Below are positions 44,011-53,567 of a stretch of 64,000 nt of DNA, in pieces. The notes below the pieces were generated by a model that did no database searches, had not been told where the DNA came from, and was given only the letters and a program-made list of their open reading frames with translations. Made by a program: the position numbers and the translations under genes. Every line of letters starts with the position of its first letter. Within the stretch, counting starts at the first letter, position 1. Source of the DNA: Clostridium sp. DSM 17811 (GTDB lineage Bacteria; Bacillota; Clostridia; Clostridiales; Clostridiaceae); the NCBI RefSeq assembly GCF_018861905.1, contig NZ_JAHLDU010000003.1, forward strand, positions 62,001 to 126,000, read 5' to 3'.

Positions 44011-45669
44011 GTGGAATACTTAAAGATTAATGGACGGCATTTCCGAAATATGGTAATTAACGCATCAAATAGGTTAGAAGATGAGAAAGAATATGTGAAT
44101 TCGTTAAATGTATTTCCAGTTCCAGATGGAGATACGGGTACTAATATGTCAATGACATTTAAAGCAGCAGTGCAAGAAATTGAAAGCATACAAACCGAAT
44201 CTATTGCTGAGATAGCTAAAATACTAGCTAGAGGTGCGCTTATGGGCGCAAGAGGCAATTCGGGAGTAATATTATCGCAAATATTTAGAGGCATTGCAAA
44301 GGGCCTAGAAGGCATAACTGAAGCTACATCTGAAGAATTTGCTAAAAGCATTTTGGAAGGATCAAAGTTTGCATATAAAGCTGTTATGAGGCCTACTGAA
44401 GGAACTATCTTAACTATTATTAAAACTGCGGGTGAAAGTGCGGTTAATAGTGAGACTTCAGATATTGTAGAACTTATGAATGAGGTTTGCAAGCATAGTG
44501 AAATAATGCTAAACAAAACTCCGGATATGCTTTCAGCATTAAAAGAAGCAAAAGTAGTAGATGCAGGTGGTATGGGGCTTCTTATATTGTTTAAAGGGAT
44601 GAGGGAAGCTATAAGCAATAACATTGAGGCTGTAATTTATAATACAAACAAACAAAGTACTAAAAAAGAAACTATTGTATCTTCGCATGTAGAGGTTCCT
44701 ATAGAAATAAAGTTTGGATATTGTACTGAATTATTAATTATAGCGAAAGATGTTGATACAAATAAATTAAAAGAGTATTTAGAAAAAATTGGAGACTCAA
44801 TGGTCGTAGTTTCACAAGATGAGTTTCTTAAAATTCACATACATACAAATGATCCAGGGCTTGTGCTTTCAAAAGCAGTAACGCTAGGGGAACTGTCTAA
44901 GGTTAAAATTGAAAATATGAGAGAGCAACATAGAAACTTATTAGGCATAACTGATGAGAAAGCAGAAAAATCATTAGAGAAAGATATAACAAAAGCAAAT
45001 GTAATAGAAAATAAAAAATATGGATTTATATCTGTTGCGCTTGGAGAAGGAATAAAAAATATTTTTGAGGATTTAGGTGTGGATGTTGTAATAGAAGGCG
45101 GACAAACTATGAATCCAAGTATACAGGATATAATAGATAGCATAAATAAAATTAATGCTGAAAATATATTTGTACTACCTAACAATAAGAATATACTTAT
45201 GGCAGCGCTTCAAGCGGCTGAGCTGTCAGATAAAAATATAGTGGTCATTCCATCTAAAACTATCCCACAGGGAATAACTGCTGTAACAATGTTTAATCCA
45301 GATGTTAGTGTAGAGGAAAATGAGGAAAAGTTGAAAGAAGCAATAAGAAATGTTGCGACTGCTTCTGTAACATATGCAGTTAAAGATACTGAATCTGATG
45401 GAAAAATAATAAAACAAGGAAATATTTTAGGCTTAGTTGAACAAAAAATTTGTGAGGTTGGAACCGATATGTATAAAGTTTGCGCTAATATTATTGGAAG
45501 CATGGTAAATGATAATAGCGAACTTATTACAATTTTTTATGGAGAAGATTGTGTTTTAACCGAAGTAGAAAAGCTTATTTCTAACTTAGAACATAAATAC
45601 CCAAATTTAGACATTCAACAATATAATGGAAAACAACCATTGTATTATTTTATTGCTTCAGTTGAATAA
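44011..45669 (+). CDS. DAK2-domain protein, FakA-like fatty acid kinase (YloV)
   Basis: 552 residues from a GTG behind AAGGGGGC. N-terminal DAK2 kinase domain (NVFPVPDGDTGTNMSMTF with metal-binding Asp residues, and ARGALMGARGNSGVILSQ), middle region with a His in KIHIHTNDPG, and a C-terminal EDD-like part. FakA transfers phosphate to fatty acids presented by FakB/DegV proteins for phospholipid synthesis. Next to yloU as in other Firmicutes; a terminator follows. Confidence 0.9.
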   Translation: MEYLKINGRHFRNMVINASNRLEDEKEYVNSLNVFPVPDGDTGTNMSMTFKAAVQEIESIQTESIAEIAKILARGALMGARGNSGVILSQIFRGIAKGLEGITEATSEEFAKSILEGSKFAYKAVMRPTEGTILTIIKTAGESAVNSETSDIVELMNEVCKHSEIMLNKTPDMLSALKEAKVVDAGGMGLLILFKGMREAISNNIEAVIYNTNKQSTKKETIVSSHVEVPIEIKFGYCTELLIIAKDVDTNKLKEYLEKIGDSMVVVSQDEFLKIHIHTNDPGLVLSKAVTLGELSKVKIENMREQHRNLLGITDEKAEKSLEKDITKANVIENKKYGFISVALGEGIKNIFEDLGVDVVIEGGQTMNPSIQDIIDSINKINAENIFVLPNNKNILMAALQAAELSDKNIVVIPSKTIPQGITAVTMFNPDVSVEENEEKLKEAIRNVATASVTYAVKDTESDGKIIKQGNILGLVEQKICEVGTDMYKVCANIIGSMVNDNSELITIFYGEDCVLTEVEKLISNLEHKYPNLDIQQYNGKQPLYYFIASVE

Positions 45670-45688
45670 AAGCCCTCGGGCTTTTTTT
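45668..45688 (+). terminator. Intrinsic terminator after the fakA-like gene
   Basis: Seven-bp stem (aaagccc / gggcttt) overlapping the stop codon, followed by T residues. Confidence 0.8.
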
Positions 45689-45759
45689 CATGTGTCTTAA
45701 ACAGCAAGAAATGGAAGGAACAGAATTATTAATAAAATATTATTTTTGGGGTGGTATTT

Positions 45760-47796
45760 ATGGATACTTATAGCGATATAAAATATATAAAAGGTGTTGG
45801 CCCTAAAATGGCAGAGAGTTTGAATAAATGCGGGATTTTTAATGTGTTAGATTTGCTATTATATTTTCCGCGAGATTATGAGAATGTATCAGTACATAAA
45901 AGCATCTTAGAATGTGAAAAAACTGAGAAAGTAATTATTGAGTGCACCGTTTTAAGTATATTAAAAGACATTAGGTTGAAAAATAACAAAACTCTTTCTA
46001 CCATAATTTTCTGTCAAGGAGATAATGAATTTAAAGGTAAGTGGTTTAATCAAACTTATGCAAAAAATAGTTTTAAAATCTCTAGCAAGTATCTTATCAC
46101 AGGTAAAGTGGATAAATTTAAGGAAGAAATCACAATTATGAATCCTAAAATAGTAAAAAATACATCAATGGATGAAAATGAAATTATTGCTACGTATCCT
46201 CTTAAAAATAATATTACAAATAATTTTTTTAATAAGATTATTTCTGATGTACTCTGTAATATTATAATAACAGAGAATTTGCCGAAAGGTATAATAGAAA
46301 AATATTCTTTTTGCTCTTTAAATGATGCAATTCGGAGTATTCATAGTCCTAAAAGCTTAGAATTCCTTAATGAAGCCAAAAGAAGACTTAAATTTCAGGA
46401 GCTTTTTACATATTCGTTAAAAATATTAATGTTAAAAGAGTTTATAAAATCTCATAATAATGGTATTCAATTTAAAATGGCAAAGGAACTTACAACTTTA
46501 AAGGCGATGCTTCCTTATAATCTTACAAAGGCACAAAGCAAAGTTGTAAGAGAAATTCTAATAGATCAAAAGAAGGATATTGCTATGAATCGCTTGTTAC
46601 AGGGGGATGTTGGAAGTGGCAAAACTATAGTTGCTATTATTACTATGTTTAATGTTGTAAAAAATGGTTATCAAACAGCCATGATGGCACCAACTGAGAT
46701 TTTAGCAAAGCAACATTATGAAGAAATTAAAAATATACTAAAGCATTTTTCATTAAATATACAAATATTAAGTGGAAGTACAACTGCTAAAAACAAACAA
46801 TTAATTAAACAAGATTTAAAGGATGGAACTATTGATATTATAGTTGGGACTCATGCACTTATTGAGGATAATGTGGAATTTGAAAATTTAGGTATGATTG
46901 TTACTGATGAGCAACATCGTTTTGGAGTTTCGCAAAGAAATAGATTTTCTAATAAGGAAAAAAACATAGACATTCTTGTAATGACAGCTACTCCTATTCC
47001 AAGAACGCTATCTTTATATTTATATGGTGATTTAGATGTATCTATTATCGATGAATTACCACCAGGTAGGCAGAAAATTGATACATCTTATGAGAGTATT
47101 GAGAATAGTTCCAAAGTGTATGAATTTGCTTTAGAACAGATTAATGAGGGAAGGCAAGTCTATATAGTTTGTCCACTTGTTGAGGAAAATGAAGAAATGA
47201 AATTAAGCTCTGTTGAGATGCTTTATGAAAAATTAAAAAGAGAACAATTTAAATATATAGAAGTAGGAATGGTATATGGAAAAATGCCTAGCAAACTTAA
47301 AAATGAAATTATGGATAAATTTAAAGCAGGGGAAATTAAGGCTTTGGTTTCAACTACAGTAATTGAAGTTGGTGTAAATGTACCAAACGCTACAGTTATG
47401 ATAATTGAAAATGCAGAAAGATTTGGACTTGCACAGCTTCATCAACTTAGAGGAAGAGTAGGGAGAGGTGAATATAAATCCTATTGCATACTACTTGCAA
47501 ATATCAAAAACAATATAGTAAGAAGAAGACTAGGAATACTTATAAAAAGTAATGATGGCTTTTTTATTGCAGAAGAAGATTTGAAAATTAGGGGTGCAGG
47601 AGAATTATTTGGTATAAGACAGCATGGAGAATCGGGTTTAATTTTATCGGACGTAATTGAAGATATCAGTATTTTAAAACTCGCAAATAGTGAAGCAAAG
47701 AGGTTGATACAAAGTGATAATGCATACGATACTAAGATAAAAAATGAGATATTACAAAAAATCGAGTTGACTTCTAGCTATATTTGCTTTAATTAG
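45760..47796 (+). CDS. recG: ATP-dependent DNA helicase RecG
   Basis: 678 residues from the ATG behind TGGGGTGG; an in-frame GTG at 45751 is inside the site. N-terminal wedge domain with an OB fold, then helicase domains: GDVGSGKT (Walker A), TDEQHRFGV, MTATPIPRTL and RGRVGRG. RecG reverses stalled replication forks and processes branched DNA. Confidence 0.95.
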   Translation: MDTYSDIKYIKGVGPKMAESLNKCGIFNVLDLLLYFPRDYENVSVHKSILECEKTEKVIIECTVLSILKDIRLKNNKTLSTIIFCQGDNEFKGKWFNQTYAKNSFKISSKYLITGKVDKFKEEITIMNPKIVKNTSMDENEIIATYPLKNNITNNFFNKIISDVLCNIIITENLPKGIIEKYSFCSLNDAIRSIHSPKSLEFLNEAKRRLKFQELFTYSLKILMLKEFIKSHNNGIQFKMAKELTTLKAMLPYNLTKAQSKVVREILIDQKKDIAMNRLLQGDVGSGKTIVAIITMFNVVKNGYQTAMMAPTEILAKQHYEEIKNILKHFSLNIQILSGSTTAKNKQLIKQDLKDGTIDIIVGTHALIEDNVEFENLGMIVTDEQHRFGVSQRNRFSNKEKNIDILVMTATPIPRTLSLYLYGDLDVSIIDELPPGRQKIDTSYESIENSSKVYEFALEQINEGRQVYIVCPLVEENEEMKLSSVEMLYEKLKREQFKYIEVGMVYGKMPSKLKNEIMDKFKAGEIKALVSTTVIEVGVNVPNATVMIIENAERFGLAQLHQLRGRVGRGEYKSYCILLANIKNNIVRRRLGILIKSNDGFFIAEEDLKIRGAGELFGIRQHGESGLILSDVIEDISILKLANSEAKRLIQSDNAYDTKIKNEILQKIELTSSYICFN

Positions 47797-47872
47797 GTAA
47801 AAATATCTTTGTATAAAATACATATTTATGTTAAAATATTATCGAAACTTGCTTAGATGGAGGAATAAACAT

Positions 47873-48436
47873 ATGAGAATTATATCGGGAAGTGCAAGAG
47901 GAAGAAAGTTATTGTCACCTGTTGGGATGGGAACGAGGCCAACGTTAGATAGAATAAAAGAAGCTATATTTAATATAATTCAAAATAGAGTACGTGATGC
48001 TGTAGTTGTGGATATGTTCTCAGGTACAGGTAGCTTAGGACTCGAGGCAGCAAGTAGGGGAGCAGCTAAATGCTACCTTATTGATATGGGTGATACTACC
48101 TTTGAAATGTTACAAAGTAATGTAGATAATTTAAAGTTTAATGATATATGTAAATGCTTAAAAGGTGATACGTATAAATACATGGAGCAGTTTGCAAATG
48201 AAGGGATTGTGTTTGATTTAATTTTTATAGATCCACCATATGCAAAAGATATGATCCCACCTGCTATTGAAATAATTTCTAGCAATAGTCTTTTAAGTAA
48301 AGAGGGGATTATAGTCTGTAAAATAGATTCATCTGAAGAGATATATGAAGGCAATGGTATTATTCATTTGTCTGATTCAAGAAAATATGGAAACACTACT
48401 GTATTGTTTTATAAATATAAGGAAACTAATAATTAA
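47873..48436 (+). CDS. rsmD: 16S rRNA (guanine 966-N2)-methyltransferase
   Basis: 187 residues from the ATG behind TGGAGGA, giving the usual MRIISGSARGRKL start; a longer frame from 47828 lacks a site. SAM motif VDMFSGTGSLGLEAASRG and catalytic DPPYAKD are present. The order recG-rsmD-coaD is common in Firmicutes. A terminator overlaps its end. Confidence 0.94.
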   Translation: MRIISGSARGRKLLSPVGMGTRPTLDRIKEAIFNIIQNRVRDAVVVDMFSGTGSLGLEAASRGAAKCYLIDMGDTTFEMLQSNVDNLKFNDICKCLKGDTYKYMEQFANEGIVFDLIFIDPPYAKDMIPPAIEIISSNSLLSKEGIIVCKIDSSEEIYEGNGIIHLSDSRKYGNTTVLFYKYKETNN

Positions 48437-48453
48437 AATTATTAGTTTCTTTT
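48422..48453 (+). terminator. Intrinsic terminator overlapping the rsmD end
   Basis: Thirteen-bp arms (gaaactaataatt / aattattagtttc) with a 2-base centre, followed by TTTT. Confidence 0.7.
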
Positions 48454-48517
48454 AGAAAATACAGGGGGGATAATTAATAATTGTTATCTAACCTAGAGGA
48501 AAACATGGAGGCATAAC

Positions 48518-49000
48518 ATGAAAAAAGCAATTTGCCCTGGAAGTTTTGACCCAATAACAAATGGACATTTAGACATTATTGAGAGGGCGTCAAAAGTATT
48601 TAATGAATTGATTGTAGGAGTAGTAGTTAATCCTGCAAAAAAATGTCTATTTTCAGTAGATGAGAGAGTAGCACAAATAAAAGACGTAGTGAAAAATTTG
48701 CCCAATGTACGTGTGGAGAAGTTTAGTGGTTTACTTGTTAACCTTATGAATAAAGAGGACGCTAGGGTTATTGTTAAAGGTCTTAGAAGTGTTGCTGATT
48801 TCGAATATGAGTTTCAGATGGCAGCAATGAATAACAAGCTTGATCCAAGTAAGGAGACGGTGTTTATGATGACAAAAACGGAGTACTGTTATATAAGTTC
48901 TACGTCAGTTAAACAGGTTGTAATGCTTGGAGGATCTATTAAAGGGTTAGTACCTGAGGAAATCATTCCAGAGATCATTAGAAAAATCAATTCTAAATAG
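48518..49000 (+). CDS. coaD: Phosphopantetheine adenylyltransferase
   Basis: 160 residues. The nucleotidyltransferase motif [18 protein letters not shown] (T/HxGH) is at the start; [19 protein letters not shown] and SSTSVKQV bind substrate. It makes dephospho-CoA, continuing the pathway begun by coaBC. ATG behind GGAGG. Confidence 0.95.
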   Translation: MKKAICPGSFDPITNGHLDIIERASKVFNELIVGVVVNPAKKCLFSVDERVAQIKDVVKNLPNVRVEKFSGLLVNLMNKEDARVIVKGLRSVADFEYEFQMAAMNNKLDPSKETVFMMTKTEYCYISSTSVKQVVMLGGSIKGLVPEEIIPEIIRKINSK

Positions 49001-49010
49001 GGGGGGAAAT

Positions 49011-49535
49011 ATGGATGTTATAAAGCTTTTAGAATATCTTCAAGGAATTATTGAGAGTTCGTCTAAAATACCTGTTACAGGTAAGGCAGTTATAAATAAG
49101 AGAGAAATATTAGATATAGTTGATCAAATTATAAATCATTTGCCAGATGAATTTAAGAAGGCACAGTGGGTTTGTGATGAAAAAGAACGAATCTTAGTTG
49201 ATGCAAGAAAACAAGCTAAGATTTTTGAGGAAGAGACAGTTGACAAAATAAGAAGAAGAGTTGAAAAACAAGACCTAGTTAAAGAGGCATTAAATAGATC
49301 TGAGGAAATTATAGCCTCAGCCCAGAGAGATGCTAAAATTATGAGACTCGGAGCTAAGGATTATGCGGATGAAATATTATCCCAATTGGATAAAGAAATT
49401 GAATTAAAAGGACAGAAAATGCTTCATGAAATTAAAGGTGATGTTCAAGACTTTTTAATACTTATGCAGGGAGAAGTTACAAATACTACAACATCAATAA
49501 GGGAAAATGTAAAAGAATTAAGAGGTATGAAATAA
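49011..49535 (+). CDS. Coiled-coil protein downstream of coaD (DivIVA/ATPase-like)
   Basis: 174 residues, mostly charged helix. Residues ~45-140 form a coiled coil rich in Glu, Lys and Arg (KAQWVCDEKERILVDARKQA). The N-terminal ~30 residues are a small head (MDVIKLLEYLQGIIESS). This type is often labelled as ATPase or V-type subunit-like in clostridia between coaD and ylbJ, but no nucleotide site is seen. The end overlaps the minus-strand ylbJ stop by 18 bases. Confidence 0.65.
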   Translation: MDVIKLLEYLQGIIESSSKIPVTGKAVINKREILDIVDQIINHLPDEFKKAQWVCDEKERILVDARKQAKIFEEETVDKIRRRVEKQDLVKEALNRSEEIIASAQRDAKIMRLGAKDYADEILSQLDKEIELKGQKMLHEIKGDVQDFLILMQGEVTNTTTSIRENVKELRGMK

Positions 49536-50696
49536 TTTAATTATAGCTATAAGTAATGATGGTATAATTAAAATTATTAATATTAACAAGTATAAATTAT
49601 AATTTTTATATAGACTCATATTATTAAAAGTAAGAATAGATGAAACATTTAAAAAAATATAATATAATATTATTGTTAAAATCGCAGAGATTATACCTTG
49701 GAAAAATTTTCTTATAATATATTTTTTTATTGATACAGTATATTTATATGTATAGCTATACACTTGAGAAATAATAGATAGACCACTAAAAGCAATTAAA
49801 AAACTCAAAACTGGAAGTTTTACATAAAGATTTGAATGGCTAGAGGATATTAAATAACAGCCATTGGTCATCTCAAGCATTCCGAGTAAGATACCTTCTA
49901 TAAAATTACTTGAAGCGCCAATAATTAAAGACAACTTACTTATGACAATGTTAAATATGACATTGTCTTTAATTATGCCTGTTATTACTGAGAATATCAC
50001 AATAAAACCACCTATACTTAGCGTGTTTTTAATGGCATCTTCAATACTGTTTTTAAATATGATACCAATATTTAGGCTGCTTGACTCAGCTTTAGAAAAA
50101 TTACTACTTCTATACTTAACTCTAAAAGCATAATTTTTAGAGGGAATAATTAATCCCATAAAAATACATGACAGAATATTAGATGACAATAGTATATAAC
50201 CAATTTTAGGACTAGACATCATAGATGTGCCTACTGATCCTAAAATGAAAAGTGGGCTTGCATTAGAAGCAATATTTAACAATCTTTCACAGGAATTTAA
50301 ATCAATTATGTTTTTTTCATATAAATTACAAGTATACCGTGCACCTAGTGGATATCCACATAGTACACTAACTAAAAGTGCAAAGTTACATTCTTTTGGC
50401 AATTTTAATGGTCTACATATTAAATTCCCTAGTAATTTAGAATAAATGTGAATACCGTCGTAACCTATTATGATATTTATTACAACTAAAAATGGGAAAA
50501 GAGATGGAAAAATTGCATTGAAAAATAATTTTGCGCCAGAAATAGTGTACTTAATACAAATATTCGGAGCTAATATTATTTGAAAAATAATAAGGGAACA
50601 AATCAATGTCACAGATAAATTTGTTTTAAAAGTTTTAAATAACTTAAATAGCAAAAACAATATAGAGAATAATAATATAACTAATAATAATTTCAA
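49518..50696 (-). CDS. ylbJ: Sporulation integral membrane protein YlbJ
   Basis: 392 residues with about 10 membrane segments and Gly-rich loops (SGAKLFFNAIFPSLFPFLV, LVSVLCGYPLGARYTC) typical of YlbJ, a nucleoside-transporter-like (Gate domain) protein needed for spore cortex formation in Bacillus. ATG behind AAGGAGGGG. Position between coaD and ylbM-like tmcAL follows the ylb cluster of bacilli. Confidence 0.88.
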   Translation of the reverse strand: MKLLLVILLFSILFLLFKLFKTFKTNLSVTLICSLIIFQIILAPNICIKYTISGAKLFFNAIFPSLFPFLVVINIIIGYDGIHIYSKLLGNLICRPLKLPKECNFALLVSVLCGYPLGARYTCNLYEKNIIDLNSCERLLNIASNASPLFILGSVGTSMMSSPKIGYILLSSNILSCIFMGLIIPSKNYAFRVKYRSSNFSKAESSSLNIGIIFKNSIEDAIKNTLSIGGFIVIFSVITGIIKDNVIFNIVISKLSLIIGASSNFIEGILLGMLEMTNGCYLISSSHSNLYVKLPVLSFLIAFSGLSIISQVYSYTYKYTVSIKKYIIRKFFQGIISAILTIILYYIFLNVSSILTFNNMSLYKNYNLYLLILIILIIPSLLIAIIKLFHTS

Positions 50697-50781
50697 TTTT
50701 AAGCCCCTCCTTAAAGTACTACTATACTAAATATATTTGAATTTAATAAACTTATGTATTAGAAATACTAATTTTAAATAT

Positions 50782-50820
50782 AATAAATGCGACTATCGAA
50801 TTACGATAGTCGCATTTATT
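50782..50820 (-). terminator. Intrinsic terminator after tmcAL
   Basis: A perfect 17-bp stem (aataaatgcgactatcg / cgatagtcgcatttatt) lying after the minus-strand tmcAL stop, before ylbJ. Confidence 0.8.
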
Positions 50821-50832
50821 ATATTTGTTTTA

Positions 50833-52056
50833 TTATTTTATTATAATGGGGGATATTAAATAGTCGCTACTGGGATCTATACTTTTATTTAATATGCTAT
50901 AAGCTCTTGTAGATTGAATGTCAAGCCTTAATGTTTCATTTGATTTTTTAGAAATCTTGGTATAAAGTGGAATGCTACTGTTTGATTTTATAGAGCTTAG
51001 AATTGACTTTCCTTTTGAATTAAAGCCTAAAACTCGAGCATAGGGGCAAGGCTCTGATCTTAATCTCGTAGTATCAAAATCATCAAAGCCTATAAAGTAT
51101 TGGCATAATATTCTGCTGATTCGGCTATAGGTGTAACGTTTGCTTTTTATATCTTCAAGTGCACTTGCGTAGGTCGAATTATTTTGTAATGATTTAACAA
51201 TTTTATTATCAAGTCCCTCTGACACATCTGGCAAATTTACTAAGGAATTTTTTGATGTAGTCGATTTATATTTAATGTACGGGAACATAGAATCTTCAAA
51301 TACAAACTTGTTATTTTTTGAATATAGATCTTTAATTTCAGTTAATACCGATGGTGGTACATAATCTTTTAAATTTGTTAAAATGCCATTTTCTTTTACA
51401 AATTTTCTTATAGCAGTGGCACTTGAAAACTCACTATTTATAGAATTACTGTTGTAAGATGCACCTTTTCTTTTTAAGGTATAAGGTGTGATTGAACTAT
51501 TGAGTTTTATTAAGCTTTTACAATACTCGATACCTAGTATATTATTAGAAGAATTTAAGAAATTACCTAATAATAAGTTCGATATAATCATGTTTGAATT
51601 TTTTAAATACTCATAAAGTGCCTTAGCTCTTGCTAAAGGGTATGTAATACCTTTGGATAGATATATTTTTAACATTAATTTGAATTCAATAGGTTCTTTA
51701 AGTAGTATATTTGAAATATTATATATATCATTAATATCACCATGTTCACTACCAAAACAAATGTTATTTACTATTCCTAAGCTGTTTAAAAGACTGACAG
51801 CTCCCTCTGCAAAAAATTCTGCTGAAGACACACTGTAGATAGTTGGTAATTCTATTACTAAATCTATTCCGTTGTTTAAAGCCATTCTAGTTTTTGTCCA
51901 TTTGTCAATACTCGATGGAATTCCACGTTGAGTAAAATTACCACTCATAACACCAATTAAAACATCGCAATTTGTAAGTTCCTTGGTTTTATTAATATGA
52001 TATACATGGCCATTATGCAGTGGATTATATTCAACGATTATACCTGAAACATTCAT
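50833..52056 (-). CDS. tmcAL: tRNA(Met) cytidine acetate ligase (YlbM)
   Basis: 407 residues. The N-terminal nucleotidyltransferase-like motif IVEYNPLHNGHVYHI, the GVMSGNFTQRGIPSSIDKWT loop and the FGSEHGD stretch define the family. TmcAL acetylates C34 of elongator tRNA-Met with acetate and ATP, and it lies beside the acetate-forming pta-ackA genes here. Start behind AGAGGTG. Confidence 0.9.
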   Translation of the reverse strand: MNVSGIIVEYNPLHNGHVYHINKTKELTNCDVLIGVMSGNFTQRGIPSSIDKWTKTRMALNNGIDLVIELPTIYSVSSAEFFAEGAVSLLNSLGIVNNICFGSEHGDINDIYNISNILLKEPIEFKLMLKIYLSKGITYPLARAKALYEYLKNSNMIISNLLLGNFLNSSNNILGIEYCKSLIKLNSSITPYTLKRKGASYNSNSINSEFSSATAIRKFVKENGILTNLKDYVPPSVLTEIKDLYSKNNKFVFEDSMFPYIKYKSTTSKNSLVNLPDVSEGLDNKIVKSLQNNSTYASALEDIKSKRYTYSRISRILCQYFIGFDDFDTTRLRSEPCPYARVLGFNSKGKSILSSIKSNSSIPLYTKISKKSNETLRLDIQSTRAYSILNKSIDPSSDYLISPIIIK

Positions 52057-52431
52057 TAAGTCACCTCTTGGAAGCTCATATAAATTATAAGCTAATAATT
52101 TAAGTATAATAAAAGTGTAAGAATCTAATATCTCTTTGAAATATATATTAATCTAAAATTGAAGAATTCTTAACATGTCTTATATATTATATAATATATA
52201 ATGAATTATTAAAAGTAGATATATTTTGGTATAAAAAGAGACGAAAGTTACATAATAAAAATAAATTATTATACACATGATTTAAAAATAAATTACGTTG
52301 ATTTTCAGTTTTATACAAGTTAATATTGGATGATTTACAGAAAAATATGAGAATTAAGACAGCAAATATTTTATAAAATCATTAGTATAATTTTGGATTA
52401 GGGCAAAGGCTATTTTGCTGAATGATTATGA
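52057..52431. other. Long AT-rich spacer upstream of pta
   Basis: No gene is seen. It separates divergent tmcAL and pta. It contains several AT-rich palindromic bits, but none with a recognisable regulator consensus. Confidence 0.4.
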
Positions 52432-52467
52432 AATATAGATAAATTATGTTAATAATTTATCTATATT
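52432..52467. repeat. Perfect inverted repeat at the pta promoter
   Basis: A perfect 15-bp repeat (aatatagataaatta, 52432-52446, with taatttatctatatt, 52453-52467) without a T run; its right arm runs into the -35 box of the pta promoter. A regulator site is more likely than a terminator. Confidence 0.55.
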
Positions 52468-52495
52468 GAAATGTACAGATTAAATAGTGTATATT
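52466..52495 (+). promoter_or_regulatory. Promoter of pta-ackA
   Basis: TTGAAA, 18-base spacer, TATATT; ATG at 52537 behind GAGAGGAG. Confidence 0.55.
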
Positions 52496-52536
52496 ATAAA
52501 TGGATACAAGTCGATAGTAATTGAGAGGAGAAAATA

Positions 52537-53538
52537 ATGACATTTATAGAAAAAATGCACAAAATGGCACAAGCAGACAAAAAAAGAATAGTACTTCCAG
52601 AAGGCGAGGAAGAAAGAACTATAAAAGCTAGTGAAATTATTAAAAATAATTCATTAGCTGAAGTAATATTAATAGGTGATGCAAGTATAATACATAATAA
52701 AGCCGCTGAACTTTCAGTAAATATTTGCGGTATAGAAATTGTAGATCCAAAAAATTCTGAAAAAACTGAGGTTTATGCAAAGGAATTTTATGAGTTAAGA
52801 AAAAATAAAGGAATGACTATAGAAAAAGCGGCTGAGACTATGAAGGATTGCGTGTATTTTGGAACTATGATGCTTAAGATGGGAGAAGCTGATGGAATGG
52901 TTTCAGGAGCAGTGCATTATACAGGTGATTTACTTAGACCTGGAATGCAAATCGTAAAAACTGCACCAGGAATTAAGGTTATTTCAAGCTTTTTTATAAT
53001 GGAATTGCCTCATGATGAATATGGAGAAGACGGACTGCTTTTATTTGCAGATTCTGCTGTTAATATAAACCCTACGGCAGAAGAATTAGCAGCTATCGCT
53101 ATTAGTACTGCAGATAATGCAAAATTATTATGTGGGTTTGAACCTAAAGTTGCGATGCTTTCTTTTTCAACTATGGGCAGTGCAAAGCATGAAAAAGTTG
53201 ATAAAGTAGTGAAGGCTACTGAAATAGCAAAGAATGCTAGACCCGATTTACAAATTGATGGAGAACTTCAGTTAGATGCAGCTATTGTTGCTAGCGTAGC
53301 AAAACAAAAGGCACCAAATAGTACTGTGGCTGGAAAGGCAAATGTTTTAATATTTCCAGATATACAATCTGGAAATATTGGATATAAATTAGTGCAAAGA
53401 TTTGCGAGGGCAAAAGCTATTGGACCAGTTTGTCAAGGATTTGCGAAGCCTATAAATGATTTATCAAGAGGATGCAGTGTGGATGATATAGTTAATGTTG
53501 TTGCAGTAACAGCAGTTCAAGCTCAAATTCAAAAATAG
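52537..53538 (+). CDS. pta: Phosphate acetyltransferase
   Basis: 333 residues, the short form without the N-terminal regulatory domain. Signatures are MAQADKKRIVLPEGEEERT, DGMVSGAVHYTGDLLRP and PNSTVAGKANVLIFPDIQSG. It converts acetyl-CoA and phosphate into acetyl phosphate, the first half of clostridial acetate production. Followed by ackA after 29 bases. Confidence 0.95.
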   Translation: MTFIEKMHKMAQADKKRIVLPEGEEERTIKASEIIKNNSLAEVILIGDASIIHNKAAELSVNICGIEIVDPKNSEKTEVYAKEFYELRKNKGMTIEKAAETMKDCVYFGTMMLKMGEADGMVSGAVHYTGDLLRPGMQIVKTAPGIKVISSFFIMELPHDEYGEDGLLLFADSAVNINPTAEELAAIAISTADNAKLLCGFEPKVAMLSFSTMGSAKHEKVDKVVKATEIAKNARPDLQIDGELQLDAAIVASVAKQKAPNSTVAGKANVLIFPDIQSGNIGYKLVQRFARAKAIGPVCQGFAKPINDLSRGCSVDDIVNVVAVTAVQAQIQK

Positions 53539-53567
53539 TTATGAGATAATGAGGGGAGAAGATGTTA

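Noticed and set aside
43950-44624. 224-codon minus frame inside the fakA-like gene
   Set aside because: Shadow of the DAK2 coding region; no ribosome site or promoter and low-complexity Ser/Ile-rich product.
50227-50445. 72-codon plus frame inside ylbJ
   Set aside because: Antisense shadow of the membrane protein gene, without start signals.
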